In this document: piece by piece, positions 58,401 to 63,200 of the stretch | Layout: every line of letters starts with the position of its first letter | Position numbering within the stretch: position 1 is the stretch's first letter | Assembly (NCBI GenBank): GCA_018881555.1 | Contig: JACAXG010000079.1 | Coordinates: 1,651,680-1,715,679 of the forward strand | DNA from: Amblyornis subalaris | Lineage: Eukaryota; Chordata; Aves; Passeriformes; Ptilonorhynchidae | Direction of reading: 5' to 3' | DNA length: 64,000 nt | Translations under genes and position numbers: made by a program | The notes under the pieces: model-generated | Told to the model about the DNA's origin: nothing | Database searches by the model: none | Seen by the model: the letters and a program-made list of their open reading frames with translations, nothing else

Positions 58401-60257
58401 AGGAATAGGAAATATAAAAATGGCTGTATTCACAAAAACTCTGTGGATCTGTTGCAGAGGAAGTTAAAATCAAACATTATTAGTACTAAGATTAAGATGA
58501 ATTGACACGTGTTTTGGGATTTTTTTACAAAGTGAAGAGAAATCATTAAAAGAGAGAAGGCATAATAATAGCACTCCTGAAGCCTTCAAATCAGAGAGGT
58601 GCCCCTCAGGAAAACGTAGCTGTTGCTGAACAAGGTACTGAGCTTGTGAATAATTGGTTGAAGTTTAAGTGGTCACGCTGTGCAGTTTTGTCAAGCCACA
58701 CAAATATCTAAGTTAAAGCTCATAGGAATAAACTGGAAGTTCTTTATTTGTTGATACCAAATCTAATTAATGAGTTTAGAGAGCATTAATCTTGCCATAA
58801 ATACAGAGAGTTAAATAAAATAAATGGAAGATTGAAACTGAGTTTAAATCAAAAAAACCTATATGTACAAAATATTTTATGTTCACAGAATCTTCAGCTG
58901 CTTGGAGCAACAGCAATTGAAGATAAACTACAAGACAAAGTGCCTGAAACCATAGAGACACTCATGAAAGCAGACATAAAAATTTGGATACTCACTGGGG
59001 ACAAACAAGAGACTGCCATTAACATTGGTATTATATTTGCATTTATTTGATGGCTTTGTTACAGGTTTAGAAACAATAGAAGTTAATGGAGTAAAATTTC
59101 TTTCAAAATGGAAAGTTGTCTTGTAAAAAATTATATTATATGTCACTCCCAAATTTGAATGTGAACTTATTTTTTAGTCACTGGTAGAGGGAGGGTGGGG
59201 AATGTTGGATTCTGCCTCTGTTAAAATAGTAAGAGCAAGAAAAAGTTATGTTTGAGAGGAGGCAAAAAAATAGACAATTGTATTTTTTTATAGCATATGA
59301 AATTAATTAGAAAGAATATATTGGCTTTTGACAGTGAGAGGGAATACTAGTGAGAGAATGTAAGTATTCTTAGTTTCCCTTCTCTACTTTTCCTTCTTTC
59401 CAAGAAAAGCGCACTAAAGTACTATAACCATTAATCAAAGATTTCTTTTTATTCTTTCCTTTTATTATGAAGGATGCAGGGAAAAGAATAATTTCAGCAA
59501 TGATAAATCTGTATTTTTAGTTAGTTATATGTGAAAGCTGCTTGTAAGATTTAATATTCTTTGTATCAGTACTTTTGCACTAACCTAGATACATGCCCAA
59601 AGTAAAGCCTTACTTTAGTCATATGGATCCTTTTTATTGACTGTTATTATTTCCAGTCTTAAAGAACTTTCTGTATGCACGTGATACAGTTGATCTAAGG
59701 TTATTTTCCTTAGTACCTTCCCGTTCAAGGCAATACACATAATACCATTTCTACTTTTTTAAGAACGATGATACATATTTTTGTCTAGGCAGCCTACATC
59801 ATTAGCACACAACATACATCCGGTTTAATGCATCAAAGAATAAAAGAAAAGAATGGGAACGTGTATATATGCAAGTTTTGTATGAAATGCAAGTTGCATT
59901 CCAAATATTTGCAAGGCTCAGAGAGATGTTTGTGGTTTTCTGTAACTCTCTGTAAAGCACCTCTGAATAAGGCAGAACCTTGCAAGTTGCAGCAAGGGAA
60001 ATTCTAGATGTTCTGACTTAGTGCCTGTACATACTTGTATAAAATGGAGTATGATTTTTTTATCACTGATTTCAGCTAGGGAAATCTTTTTTTTAATTCT
60101 GTCTGTAGTTCTCTTACAGGAAAAAAAATGCCTTGTTACATTATAATGGGTTTTGTGGAACAATGTTTTGAAAACAAAATCTTTTCTAACAGGTCACTCT
60201 TGTAAACTTTTGAGGAAGAACATGGGACTAATTGTTATAAATGAAGGCTCTCTTGAT
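1374..60257 (+). CDS. ATP8A1: ATP8A1, phospholipid-transporting P4-ATPase (exons 1-24; 3' part outside window)
   Basis: This is the catalytic subunit of an aminophospholipid flippase. The family uses ATP to move phosphatidylserine, and to a lesser degree phosphatidylethanolamine, from the outer to the cytosolic leaflet of Golgi, endosomal and plasma membranes, normally with a CDC50/TMEM30A partner. Joining the exons listed separately gives one unbroken frame of 717 codons. Visible landmarks are TM1-2 (about 66-117) with the QQ pair at 88-89, DGET at 189-192, TM3 (about 297-318), PISL in TM4 (356-359), DKTGT with phospho-acceptor Asp409, SPDEGALV at 505-512, KGA at 572-574 and [11 protein letters not shown] at 685-695. 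Asp409 has the same number as I recall for mammalian ATP8A1. The match is much closer to ATP8A1 than to ATP8A2, for example in the N-terminal [11 protein letters not shown] block and the IFSDKTGT context. The family length is about 1,150-1,165 residues, so some 450 residues are missing beyond 64000. The identification is firm; the splice structure is inferred from sequence only. Confidence 0.96.
5051..5605 (+). mobile_element. Solo LTR of an avian ERVL-type endogenous retrovirus
   Basis: The element begins TGTCCTGGCTTTGGCTGG and ends in CCACAGCA, with LTR-style TG...CA termini. The internal text (CTAGTAGCTGATACA, GATGAGAATAATGTTGATAA, the TTTTGTATATTC stretch and CCTATTAAACTGTC) matches, from memory, the LTR family that is abundant in bird genomes and assigned to ERVL. 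ATTAAA near 5483 serves as its polyadenylation signal, which sets the orientation as + and the same as ATP8A1. The flanks CTGAC and CTTAG match at three of five positions, so the target-site duplication is decayed or absent. No internal viral genes remain. Confidence 0.85.
7195..7296 (+). mobile_element. CR1 LINE 'A', left part, interrupted
   Basis: The sequence around CAGCTCAAGATTGG, GGCAGAAGGACTGCATG and GCAAGG matches the CR1 ORF2 region between the endonuclease and reverse-transcriptase domains. It stops abruptly at 7296 and resumes at 8412, where the same element continues. The left boundary is approximate. Confidence 0.65.
7297..8411 (+). mobile_element. CR1 LINE 'B', 5'-truncated, inserted into CR1 'A'
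   Basis: This element starts within the reverse-transcriptase domain: a Thr-Phe-Asp-Thr-Val-Pro-His-type region is at about 7297-7320. It continues through ERHGFDGWT, a decayed SGVPRG block, [22 protein letters not shown] sequence, and an open stretch at 7627-8067 that carries [16 protein letters not shown] and VQRRATKL. These are typical of the CR1 ORF2 C-terminal half. It ends in the CR1 3' untranslated tail ATCTTTAAGATCC..CCATTCTACAATT. Frameshifts and stops show that it is dead. The 5' truncation with an intact 3' end is usual for CR1. Confidence 0.9.
8412..8940 (+). mobile_element. CR1 LINE 'A', right part
   Basis: GCAAGGAGTCCTTGACAAAG and what follows continue the CR1 ORF2 consensus exactly where the fragment ending at 7296 stopped. 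Later landmarks are CTGATAAGATCAGCC, GGAAAGTCTGAAAC, CCAGTTTAGGGAACAG and GTCCATGGGATC. The similarity fades near 8940, before the core reverse-transcriptase motifs. Unlike most CR1 copies it has no 3' end of its own, so its tail was lost or was never there. Confidence 0.75.
9120..9234 (+). CDS. ATP8A1: ATP8A1 exon 2, residues 17-54
   Basis: The exon runs from a TTTTTACAG acceptor to a GTATTA donor, 115 nt, leaving two bases of Ser55. It encodes the cytosolic N-terminal tail, including [13 protein letters not shown] and [13 protein letters not shown]. Codon 24 contains an N at 9141 (ANT), so one residue after Glu-Asp is undetermined. Confidence 0.96.
9235..10419 (+). other. Intron 2 (1.2 kb)
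   Basis: This is a GT-AG intron of AT-rich sequence. I recognised no repeat, RNA or extra exon. The open frame at 9848-10243 has no known domain. Confidence 0.7.
10420..10519 (+). CDS. ATP8A1: ATP8A1 exon 3, residues 55-88 (TM1)
   Basis: The exon is 100 nt, from a TTCCTTTCAG acceptor to a CAG/GTAAGA donor. It encodes [19 protein letters not shown] and the hydrophobic start of TM1 (about 66-88), ending at Gln88. Gln88 is the first Gln of the QQ pair at the lumenal entrance of TM1 that, in yeast Drs2-type flippases, contributes to phosphatidylserine selection. Confidence 0.97.
10520..12979 (+). other. Intron 3 (2.5 kb)
   Basis: AT-rich sequence with single Ns at 12187, 12259, 12383 and 12620. 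I saw no recognisable repeat family or gene. Confidence 0.7.
12980..13078 (+). CDS. ATP8A1: ATP8A1 exon 4, residues 89-121 (TM2)
   Basis: The exon is 99 nt, with a CGATAG acceptor and a GTAAGT donor. It encodes [17 protein letters not shown] and the TM2 segment [30 protein letters not shown] is nearly invariant in the ATP8A subfamily. Confidence 0.97.
13079..16679 (+). other. Intron 4 (3.6 kb)
   Basis: It contains an LTR-like insertion at 14811-15431, annotated separately. The remaining sequence is AT-rich with nothing recognised. Confidence 0.75.
14811..15431. mobile_element. Probable solo LTR with 5-bp target-site duplication
   Basis: This 621-bp block begins TGTCACGGTCTGG and ends CTCCAGGACA, giving TGTC...GACA inverted termini. 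It is flanked on both sides by TATAC (14806-14810 and 15432-15436). It is richer in GC than its surroundings. A 5-bp duplication and TG...CA ends are typical of several endogenous-retrovirus classes, including ERVL. The orientation is uncertain; the minus-strand ending CCAGACCGTGACA resembles avian LTR 3' ends that I remember. No coding remnant is visible. Confidence 0.7.
16680..16725 (+). CDS. ATP8A1: ATP8A1 exon 5, residues 122-136
   Basis: This small 46-nt exon lies between a TTCGTTTAG acceptor and a GTAGGA donor. It encodes [15 protein letters not shown] and one base of Val137. This is the cytosolic segment after TM2 that enters the actuator domain. Confidence 0.95.
16726..21555 (+). other. 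Intron 5 (4.8 kb)
   Basis: It holds an antisense LTR-like, GC-rich block (about 20323-21060). An imperfect inverted pair, CCAGTTAAACCAG near 18938 and CAGGTTAAACTGG near 19000, may mark a small decayed element. The rest is AT-rich without recognised content. Confidence 0.7.
20323..21060 (-). mobile_element. Probable antisense LTR of an endogenous retrovirus, right edge uncertain
   Basis: Read on the minus strand, a GC-rich U3-like region leads to a TATA-like TATATTAAT (20558-20567 on the + strand). A pyrimidine-rich stretch follows (the purine run at 20360-20402 on the + strand), then AATAAA (20349-20354 on the + strand), and the block ends ...GGTACCAACA at 20323. Spacing and order fit U3-R-U5 of an LTR. 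The surrounding wording recalls avian LTRs, but I cannot name the family. No matching target-site duplication was found on the far side. Confidence 0.5.
21556..21596 (+). CDS. ATP8A1: ATP8A1 exon 6, residues 137-150
   Basis: This 41-nt exon runs from a TTTTTTTAG acceptor to an AAG/GTGTGT donor. It encodes [14 protein letters not shown] in the actuator domain. It ends on a codon boundary and is followed by two alternative exons, 7a and 7b. Confidence 0.95.
21597..22451 (+). other. Intron 6 (to exon 7a)
   Basis: 855 bp of AT-rich sequence, with a clear polypyrimidine tract (AGTTTTCTTTCAG) ahead of exon 7a. Nothing else was recognised. Confidence 0.7.
22452..22525 (+). CDS. ATP8A1: ATP8A1 exon 7a, alternative to 7b (residues 151-174)
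   Basis: 74 nt, from a strong TTTTCTTTCAG acceptor to an AAG/GTAGAG donor. It encodes [20 protein letters not shown] then LLSS, and leaves AG for codon 175. It has the same length, phase and PAD motif as exon 7b, and 11 of 24 residues are identical. The reading frame is intact and the splice sites are good, so it is read as a live alternative exon. As I recall, a peptide of this type occurs in mouse ATP8A1. Confidence 0.9.
22526..25072 (+). other. Intron between exons 7a and 7b (2.5 kb)
   Basis: AT-rich sequence separating the two alternative exons. Its end has a long T-rich tract (about 24980-25045) but a purine-rich final stretch (CTGGGATGTGTAG) before exon 7b, so the 7b acceptor looks weak. 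No repeat family was recognised. Confidence 0.7.
25073..25146 (+). CDS. ATP8A1: ATP8A1 exon 7b, alternative to 7a (residues 151-174)
   Basis: 74 nt, from a GTGTAG acceptor to an AAG/GTTAGA donor. It encodes [20 protein letters not shown] then SLSS, and leaves AG for codon 175. This is the version I remember from human ATP8A1, and its VKV.NG.. pattern is also closer to ATP8A2. It replaces exon 7a in the actuator domain and cannot follow 7a in frame. Confidence 0.95.
25147..26781 (+). other. Intron 7 (1.6 kb)
   Basis: AT-rich. It contains two TGCATG hexamers (25567-25572 and 25614-25619), the Rbfox recognition sequence, about 420-470 nt downstream of exon 7b. No repeat family was recognised. 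Confidence 0.7.
26782..26851 (+). CDS. ATP8A1: ATP8A1 exon 8, residues 175-198 (DGET loop)
   Basis: 70 nt, from a TTCTTAATAG acceptor to a CAG/GTAGGA donor. It encodes [19 protein letters not shown] and LKIRQ. DGET at 189-192 is the P4-ATPase form of the TGES loop, whose Glu activates water for dephosphorylation. Read in the frame that would follow exon 6 directly, its first three bases are TGA. Confidence 0.97.
26852..27442 (+). other. Intron 8 (0.6 kb)
   Basis: Short GT-AG intron. Nothing recognised. Confidence 0.75.
27443..27570 (+). CDS. ATP8A1: ATP8A1 exon 9, residues 199-240
   Basis: 128 nt, from a TTCACAG acceptor to a GTATGT donor. It encodes the end of the actuator-domain insert, with [19 protein letters not shown] and [19 protein letters not shown] is a P4-ATPase signature. 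Confidence 0.97.
27571..31989 (+). other. Intron 9 (4.4 kb)
   Basis: It contains a family of inverted repeats at 28372-28750, annotated separately. The rest is AT-rich; short open stretches at 28849-29169 and 29758-29943 show no recognisable domain. Confidence 0.7.
28372..28746. repeat. Inverted-repeat element, possibly MITE-like
   Basis: GTGTGGATCTATTATAA (28372-28388) is complementary to 28454-28470 at 16 of 17 positions. A longer segment at 28424-28470, with TTACCTGTAATTC and CTGAAGGTAA, reappears in inverted orientation at about 28694-28746, with CCTTCAG, AGAATTGCAGGTAA and GTGTGG. Two inverted segments of about 50 bp around roughly 220 bp suggest a non-autonomous DNA transposon. The family is unknown to me and no target duplication is clear. 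Confidence 0.55.
31990..32101 (+). CDS. ATP8A1: ATP8A1 exon 10, residues 241-278
   Basis: 112 nt, from a TACTTCTAG acceptor to a CAG/GTTTGT donor, the least consensus-like donor in the set. It encodes [19 protein letters not shown], then [18 protein letters not shown], a segment conserved across P4-ATPases that returns from the actuator domain toward TM3. Confidence 0.96.
32102..32946 (+). other. Intron 10 (0.8 kb)
   Basis: AT-rich sequence. Nothing recognised. Confidence 0.75.
32947..33112 (+). CDS. ATP8A1: ATP8A1 exon 11, residues 279-333 (TM3)
   Basis: 166 nt, from a CTTTTGCAG acceptor to a GTAAGA donor. It encodes [18 protein letters not shown], then the hydrophobic TM3 span (about 297-318, [20 protein letters not shown]), then a lumenal segment with [15 protein letters not shown]. 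Confidence 0.97.
33113..35289 (+). other. Intron 11 (2.2 kb)
   Basis: AT-rich sequence with nothing recognised, apart from short T runs. Confidence 0.7.
35290..35417 (+). CDS. ATP8A1: ATP8A1 exon 12, residues 334-376 (TM4, PISL)
   Basis: 128 nt, from a TTTGGCAG acceptor to a TGG/GTAAAT donor. It encodes the lumenal loop [13 protein letters not shown] and TM4, with [20 protein letters not shown] at 356-359 replaces the PEGL of ion pumps. Ile357 is the position of the hydrophobic gate described for ATP8A2 (Ile364 there). Confidence 0.97.
35418..37122 (+). other. Intron 12 (1.7 kb)
   Basis: Very AT-rich, with a TA-dinucleotide stretch at about 35890-35935. No repeat family was recognised. Confidence 0.7.
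37123..37200 (+). CDS. ATP8A1: ATP8A1 exon 13, residues 377-402
   Basis: 78 nt, from a TTACCTGTAG acceptor to a CAG/GTAGAA donor, on codon boundaries at both ends. It encodes [19 protein letters not shown] and [19 protein letters not shown] is the invariant stretch just ahead of the phosphorylation site. Confidence 0.97.
37201..39611 (+). other. Intron 13 (2.4 kb)
   Basis: It contains a (TTGA)n microsatellite at 39406-39428. Otherwise it is AT-rich with nothing recognised. Confidence 0.7.
39406..39428 (+). repeat. (TTGA)n microsatellite
   Basis: Five full TTGA units plus a partial one, uninterrupted. Confidence 0.9.
39612..39700 (+). CDS. ATP8A1: ATP8A1 exon 14, residues 403-431 (DKTGT)
   Basis: 89 nt, from a TTCATTTAG acceptor to a GTAGGT donor. 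It encodes [19 protein letters not shown] and [11 protein letters not shown]. Asp409 of DKTGT is the aspartate that becomes phosphorylated in every P-type ATPase cycle. Confidence 0.98.
39701..40233 (+). other. Intron 14 (0.5 kb)
   Basis: Short intron ending in a good polypyrimidine tract. Nothing else recognised. Confidence 0.75.
40234..40278 (+). CDS. ATP8A1: ATP8A1 exon 15, residues 432-446, likely cassette exon
   Basis: 45 nt, from a TTCTTGTGCAG acceptor to a GTAAGC donor. It encodes [14 protein letters not shown] and shares the Gly432 and Trp447 codons with its neighbours. Both edges are phase 2, so leaving it out removes exactly 15 residues in frame. As I recall, human long and short isoforms (1164 and 1149 residues) differ by 15 residues. 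It lies at the entry to the nucleotide-binding domain, where ATP8A paralogues vary most. Confidence 0.93.
40279..42863 (+). other. Intron 15 (2.6 kb)
   Basis: AT-rich. It holds a small perfect hairpin at 42157-42181. No repeat family was recognised. Confidence 0.7.
42864..42936 (+). CDS. ATP8A1: ATP8A1 exon 16, residues 447-471
   Basis: 73 nt, from a TATTTCTAG acceptor to a GTAAGT donor. It encodes [19 protein letters not shown] and LQNNH. The first part (QGPQNGEE) differs from the mammalian QNSQFGDE that I recall, while [10 protein letters not shown] is conserved. Confidence 0.94.
42937..44955 (+). other. Intron 16 (2.0 kb)
   Basis: AT-rich. Nothing recognised. Confidence 0.7.
44956..45061 (+). 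CDS. ATP8A1: ATP8A1 exon 17, residues 472-506
   Basis: 106 nt, from a TCTTCTTAG acceptor to a GTGAGA donor. It encodes [19 protein letters not shown], then [16 protein letters not shown], part of the nucleotide-binding domain. Confidence 0.97.
45062..46256 (+). other. Intron 17 (1.2 kb)
   Basis: AT-rich. Nothing recognised. Confidence 0.7.
46257..46339 (+). CDS. ATP8A1: ATP8A1 exon 18, residues 507-534
   Basis: 83 nt, from a TTGCTGCAG acceptor to a GTAAGT donor. It completes SPDEGALV (505-512), which lines the ATP site, and continues with [16 protein letters not shown]. Phe in FVFTGR contributes to adenine binding in the family. Confidence 0.97.
46512..46561 (+). CDS. ATP8A1: ATP8A1 exon 19, residues 535-550
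   Basis: 50 nt, after the shortest intron here (172 bp, 46340-46511). It encodes [16 protein letters not shown] and two bases of Ser551. LNVLEF is conserved in P4-ATPases. The donor is GTAAAT. Confidence 0.95.
46562..52122 (+). other. Intron 19 (5.6 kb)
   Basis: It contains an AAT-rich microsatellite/minisatellite at 47497-47560 and a long T run at about 49895-49910. The block 48670-49080 is somewhat richer in GC, but I could not assign it to a repeat or an exon. Confidence 0.65.
47497..47560 (+). repeat. (TAA)n microsatellite followed by short tandem units
   Basis: A (TAA)n run at 47497-47513 leads into three spaced copies of a unit resembling AATAATATGAAACAT. Confidence 0.8.
52123..52192 (+). 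CDS. ATP8A1: ATP8A1 exon 20, residues 551-574 (KGA)
   Basis: 70 nt, from a TTTCTCTTTCAG acceptor to a GTGAGT donor. It encodes [19 protein letters not shown], then YCKGA. RKRMSV and KGA, with Lys572, are the classic nucleotide-binding motifs. Confidence 0.97.
52193..53193 (+). other. Intron 20 (1.0 kb)
   Basis: AT-rich. Nothing recognised. Confidence 0.75.
53194..53278 (+). CDS. ATP8A1: ATP8A1 exon 21, residues 575-602
   Basis: 85 nt, from a TGTTTTATAG acceptor to a GTGGGT donor. It encodes [18 protein letters not shown], then [10 protein letters not shown], in the nucleotide-binding domain. Confidence 0.97.
53279..56863 (+). other. Intron 21 (3.6 kb)
   Basis: It contains a short tandem duplication at 54672-54729. 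Otherwise it is AT-rich, with no repeat family recognised. Confidence 0.7.
54672..54729 (+). repeat. Two-copy direct repeat, 38-bp period
   Basis: TTGGGTCATAAGGCTATATA occurs at 54672-54691 and again, identically, at 54710-54729. An A run lies between the copies. Confidence 0.9.
56864..57003 (+). CDS. ATP8A1: ATP8A1 exon 22, residues 603-649
   Basis: 140 nt, from a TTCTTTTTAG acceptor to an AAA/GTATGT donor. It encodes [19 protein letters not shown], a variable helix ([15 protein letters not shown]), then [18 protein letters not shown] is conserved in the family. Confidence 0.97.
57004..58888 (+). other. Intron 22 (1.9 kb)
   Basis: It carries an old antisense CR1 (about 57391-57945). The remaining sequence is AT-rich with a T run near 58045-58060. 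Confidence 0.75.
57391..57945 (-). mobile_element. Old CR1 LINE 3' end, antisense
   Basis: On the + strand the block opens with TTGGAAGAGGCTTCTGGAGG and TCATCTAGAC, the reverse complement of a CR1 3' tail. Later landmarks in order are TTGCCTCTTGCTCTTTCACTG, CCCTCCCTTAGTCTT, CTTGCTCCACTTCC, TGTACTGAAGGCC, ATCACAAGAGCAGAGC and CTGCTGCTGGAGTAGCC. All match antisense CR1 in the right order, with many substitutions and gaps. It is heavily decayed, so older than the copy at 63617. Confidence 0.75.
58889..59027 (+). CDS. ATP8A1: ATP8A1 exon 23, residues 650-695 (P domain)
   Basis: 139 nt, from a TGTTCACAG acceptor to a GTATTA donor. It encodes [19 protein letters not shown], then [15 protein letters not shown] and [23 protein letters not shown] (685-695) is the P-domain motif that contacts the phosphorylated aspartate and Mg2+. 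[10 protein letters not shown] precedes it, as in all P4 pumps. Confidence 0.98.
59028..60192 (+). other. Intron 23 (1.2 kb)
   Basis: AT-rich. Nothing recognised. Confidence 0.75.
60193..60257 (+). CDS. ATP8A1: ATP8A1 exon 24, residues 696-717
   Basis: 65 nt, from a TTCTAACAG acceptor to a GAT/GTAAGT donor. It encodes [19 protein letters not shown], then SLD. It ends on a codon boundary. The next expected segment, beginning Gly-Thr-Arg-Glu, was not found before 64000. Confidence 0.95.
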
Positions 60258-63200
60258 GTAAGTGAAAATCTTCAAAGTTCTCAGTTAATGAAACATTATT
60301 TTACTGTTTAAAATATCCAGACATCATGGTGAAGGTGGTGTAAAAAAATAAGGTTTGGGACAATGTTGTTTATGCTTGTTTTGGGGGGTTGCTTTCTTAA
60401 TTTTAGTATTCCATGCTTGGAAGACTGTATGGTCTTTGTGAAAAAATGTTACTGAATAACTGGAAAACAATCTACACCTTCTGAAATCACAGTGTAGTTA
60501 CTACACAAAGGAACCTCACAATGATGAGCAAACAAATTCCATGTAGTAGATTTCGTCCATGCAGGCTCAAAGCCAGGAGCTTCACATGCTTCTAGTAGCA
60601 CCTACCAATACCCAAAAAAGTTCCTTTCTAATGCTGTTTCTTACAGTATACTTGATATCTGTGCAAAATTGTTCTTCCACTTGCACACTCCCATACAGTG
60701 CTTTGTAGAGAAGAGATTATTTAGATAAGGTCGGAATGCAATATTAGGTGAAAAATCCCATAAAGGGAAAGAACTTAAGACCTTTCACCACCAGCCTGTA
60801 AGGGAGACTTTATTGCTCTGAGAAGTGAAAGAATTTCCTCAGTGAGAAAACGCACTGTCCAGAAGGCTTCNGGAGGACATCCTAAAATGAAGTTTATATT
60901 ACTTTGTATTGTGGTCAGGGTGCTCAAAATAAGATTTAAAGAGAAAAAGTGAAAAGAAAATTTGAGACTCACCAAGAGTGAAGTGAACTGAAGGATTCCA
61001 TGGTAGCATGTAAGAGTAGGCTACAACATGAATTAAAATATTACTCTTTTTTTAAACAAGTATTTCTTTTAATGTTTTAACCCATTTAGAATAATACATT
61101 TTCAACATTAGTTAGTATGAATTTAATCATGCTGACTATATTTCAAATACAGATTGTCTTAAGCAATGTATTTTTGCTGATAAAACTTAAAATTAAATCC
61201 CAAAAACAGGACAGACAGAAGCTGTTGATTAATGTCTGGAACCAGACTCTGTTCATACAGTAAGCAACTTTTGACACAAGTAGCTTGTGCTATTAATGAA
61301 GAGAGGTGGTTTTTCTTTTCTTAGTTTAGTTCACTGGATAGCTTCTAAAAGACTGTGATCATTGTTTGTTGTAAAAACAGGGAAGGTTTTTGGATTAAGC
61401 CCTTAACTTTGCTTTTGATTTTTTCACTACCCAAAAAATCTCTGAGTAAAAATTAAGCAATACAAATAAGAATTTCTGTCCTATATTTAGGTTGCTTTCA
61501 CAGATTACTGTATTTCAGAACTGTTGCAGCACTTTGCAGATTCAAAGTGCAAAAGATTACCTACTTTGTGTGCTTCTTCATATGTAATGAGATAGATCAA
61601 GTGAGGTACTTTTATTTAACTACTAAAAGGAGTCCAATAAAAACTCACTAAACAAGCATTACATATTAACCACTTCGAGTGTGATGATTTGAACATTCGA
61701 TAAATATCTATTAACCAATATATTTTTATAGTAAATTTATATAAACATACTTTAAGAATAAAAGGTAGTAGCTGATATGATTACTGGACTGTACTCCCTA
61801 ATTCAAACTGGAGTGTCTAGATTGTATAGAGATTGAGAGATCCTTTCTTTACATGCCCAAAGTACATGGAGATGCAAATATCTTATAGCAGCTGAATTTG
61901 TATATGCAAACTGGTCACTTGCAAGTCTGGTTTTGGTGATAACATGTATAATAGGTTTTTCAGCAACAGGTAGTCTGAGGGGCAATTCAAAAAGTAAGAG
62001 TAAAAAAAAGCTCTAAGCAAATATTTTTACAAGAGATTATTTATAAAGTTTTCTGCCTCACTTGATGGTGTGCATTTCACTGTTTGATGAACGTATGTGT
62101 TGTCTCTTACCCTTTGTTTCCTAGTGTGGTTGGAATGACATGTCAGTCTCTGTTTCTAGTGGGACTGGTTGAGTCAAAAATTACTTTAACAAAGAGGAGT
62201 GGATCAGGTCTCAGGAAATAGAGGGATGGACTGCTGTGACTGCAGAATGTTGAGCCAGTGCAGCTGCAAAGGTGGATCAATTCCTCTTTGCTTTCTTCAT
62301 ACCGGGAACAGCTGGCAAGAGACTGGAATAGTTGGAATATTGTCTGTTAAGGAATTCACATAGAATGAAACTTTGGCTTCTGAGTAGCATAGGTCCACCT
62401 CTTGTACTGGGACTCTATGCACCCATGAAGGCTGCAGGATAACCCAGTTTCCTCAACACAGGAGGAACTGAGCAGCCGTGAANCTTAGAAGAAAATAATC
62501 CCAGTGTAGTGGCACTTGTGTATTTGGGATCTTTGAGAAGAGTTGCTCTGTGGCAGTCCTCTCCTCCTTGTCTCTGTAAAGTATAGCCTCTTGGCTATAT
62601 GAAGATGTTGATAGGTTCATTGGAGTTAGGGAGGTTGGCTTTTCTTGGTCTGCATACTCTTCTGAAAAACACTAACATTGCACTGAGAACATTGGCAGTA
62701 AGTGGATGCTTCTTGCCCATGCTGTTAATAGTACGTGTCCATTGCATACTGGTGGCTTCTCCTAAAACGTAGCTCATTCAAATCTAATCCCTTTACAGAC
62801 AGACAGACAGAGTCCCCTGTCTCTAAGACATGTAAAAACAGATTTAACAAAACAAATACCTCCTCAATTTGGTCATTGTTATGACCTTAGCATGCAAGAC
62901 AGAGGAAGTTAGAGTAAAAAAATATATTTGTCCAGACTGTATCCCAGCTCTGTGAACTGAGCTTACAAAGAATATGCTAAAATAAATGATCTGCTTTTAT
63001 ATGAACCAATACCCATATTTAAGGAATTAAAAGAAAAATACCTCCACCCCACTCACCTCTCCACTCCCCAATAGACATGGGCTGGTATAGAAATGAAAGC
63101 ATTTAGGTACCTCAATTTTTTGCAGCATTAGGTGTTTTGAGGCTCTACTCCTATGAACATCTGCTTAGCTTCACAAACAAAATGTGGGTTTTGTTAGTCA

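Noticed and set aside
1374..60257. ATP8A2 or an ATP8B gene instead of ATP8A1
   Set aside because: The N-terminal [11 protein letters not shown] block, the GGASNFGLN loop and the nucleotide-domain wording follow ATP8A1; ATP8A2 differs at all three.
61200..61262. Possible exon 25 after CCCAAAAACAG
   Set aside because: The acceptor-like AG is followed by GACAGACAGAAGCTG, which does not encode the expected Gly-Thr-Arg-Glu-Thr-Leu segment in any frame.
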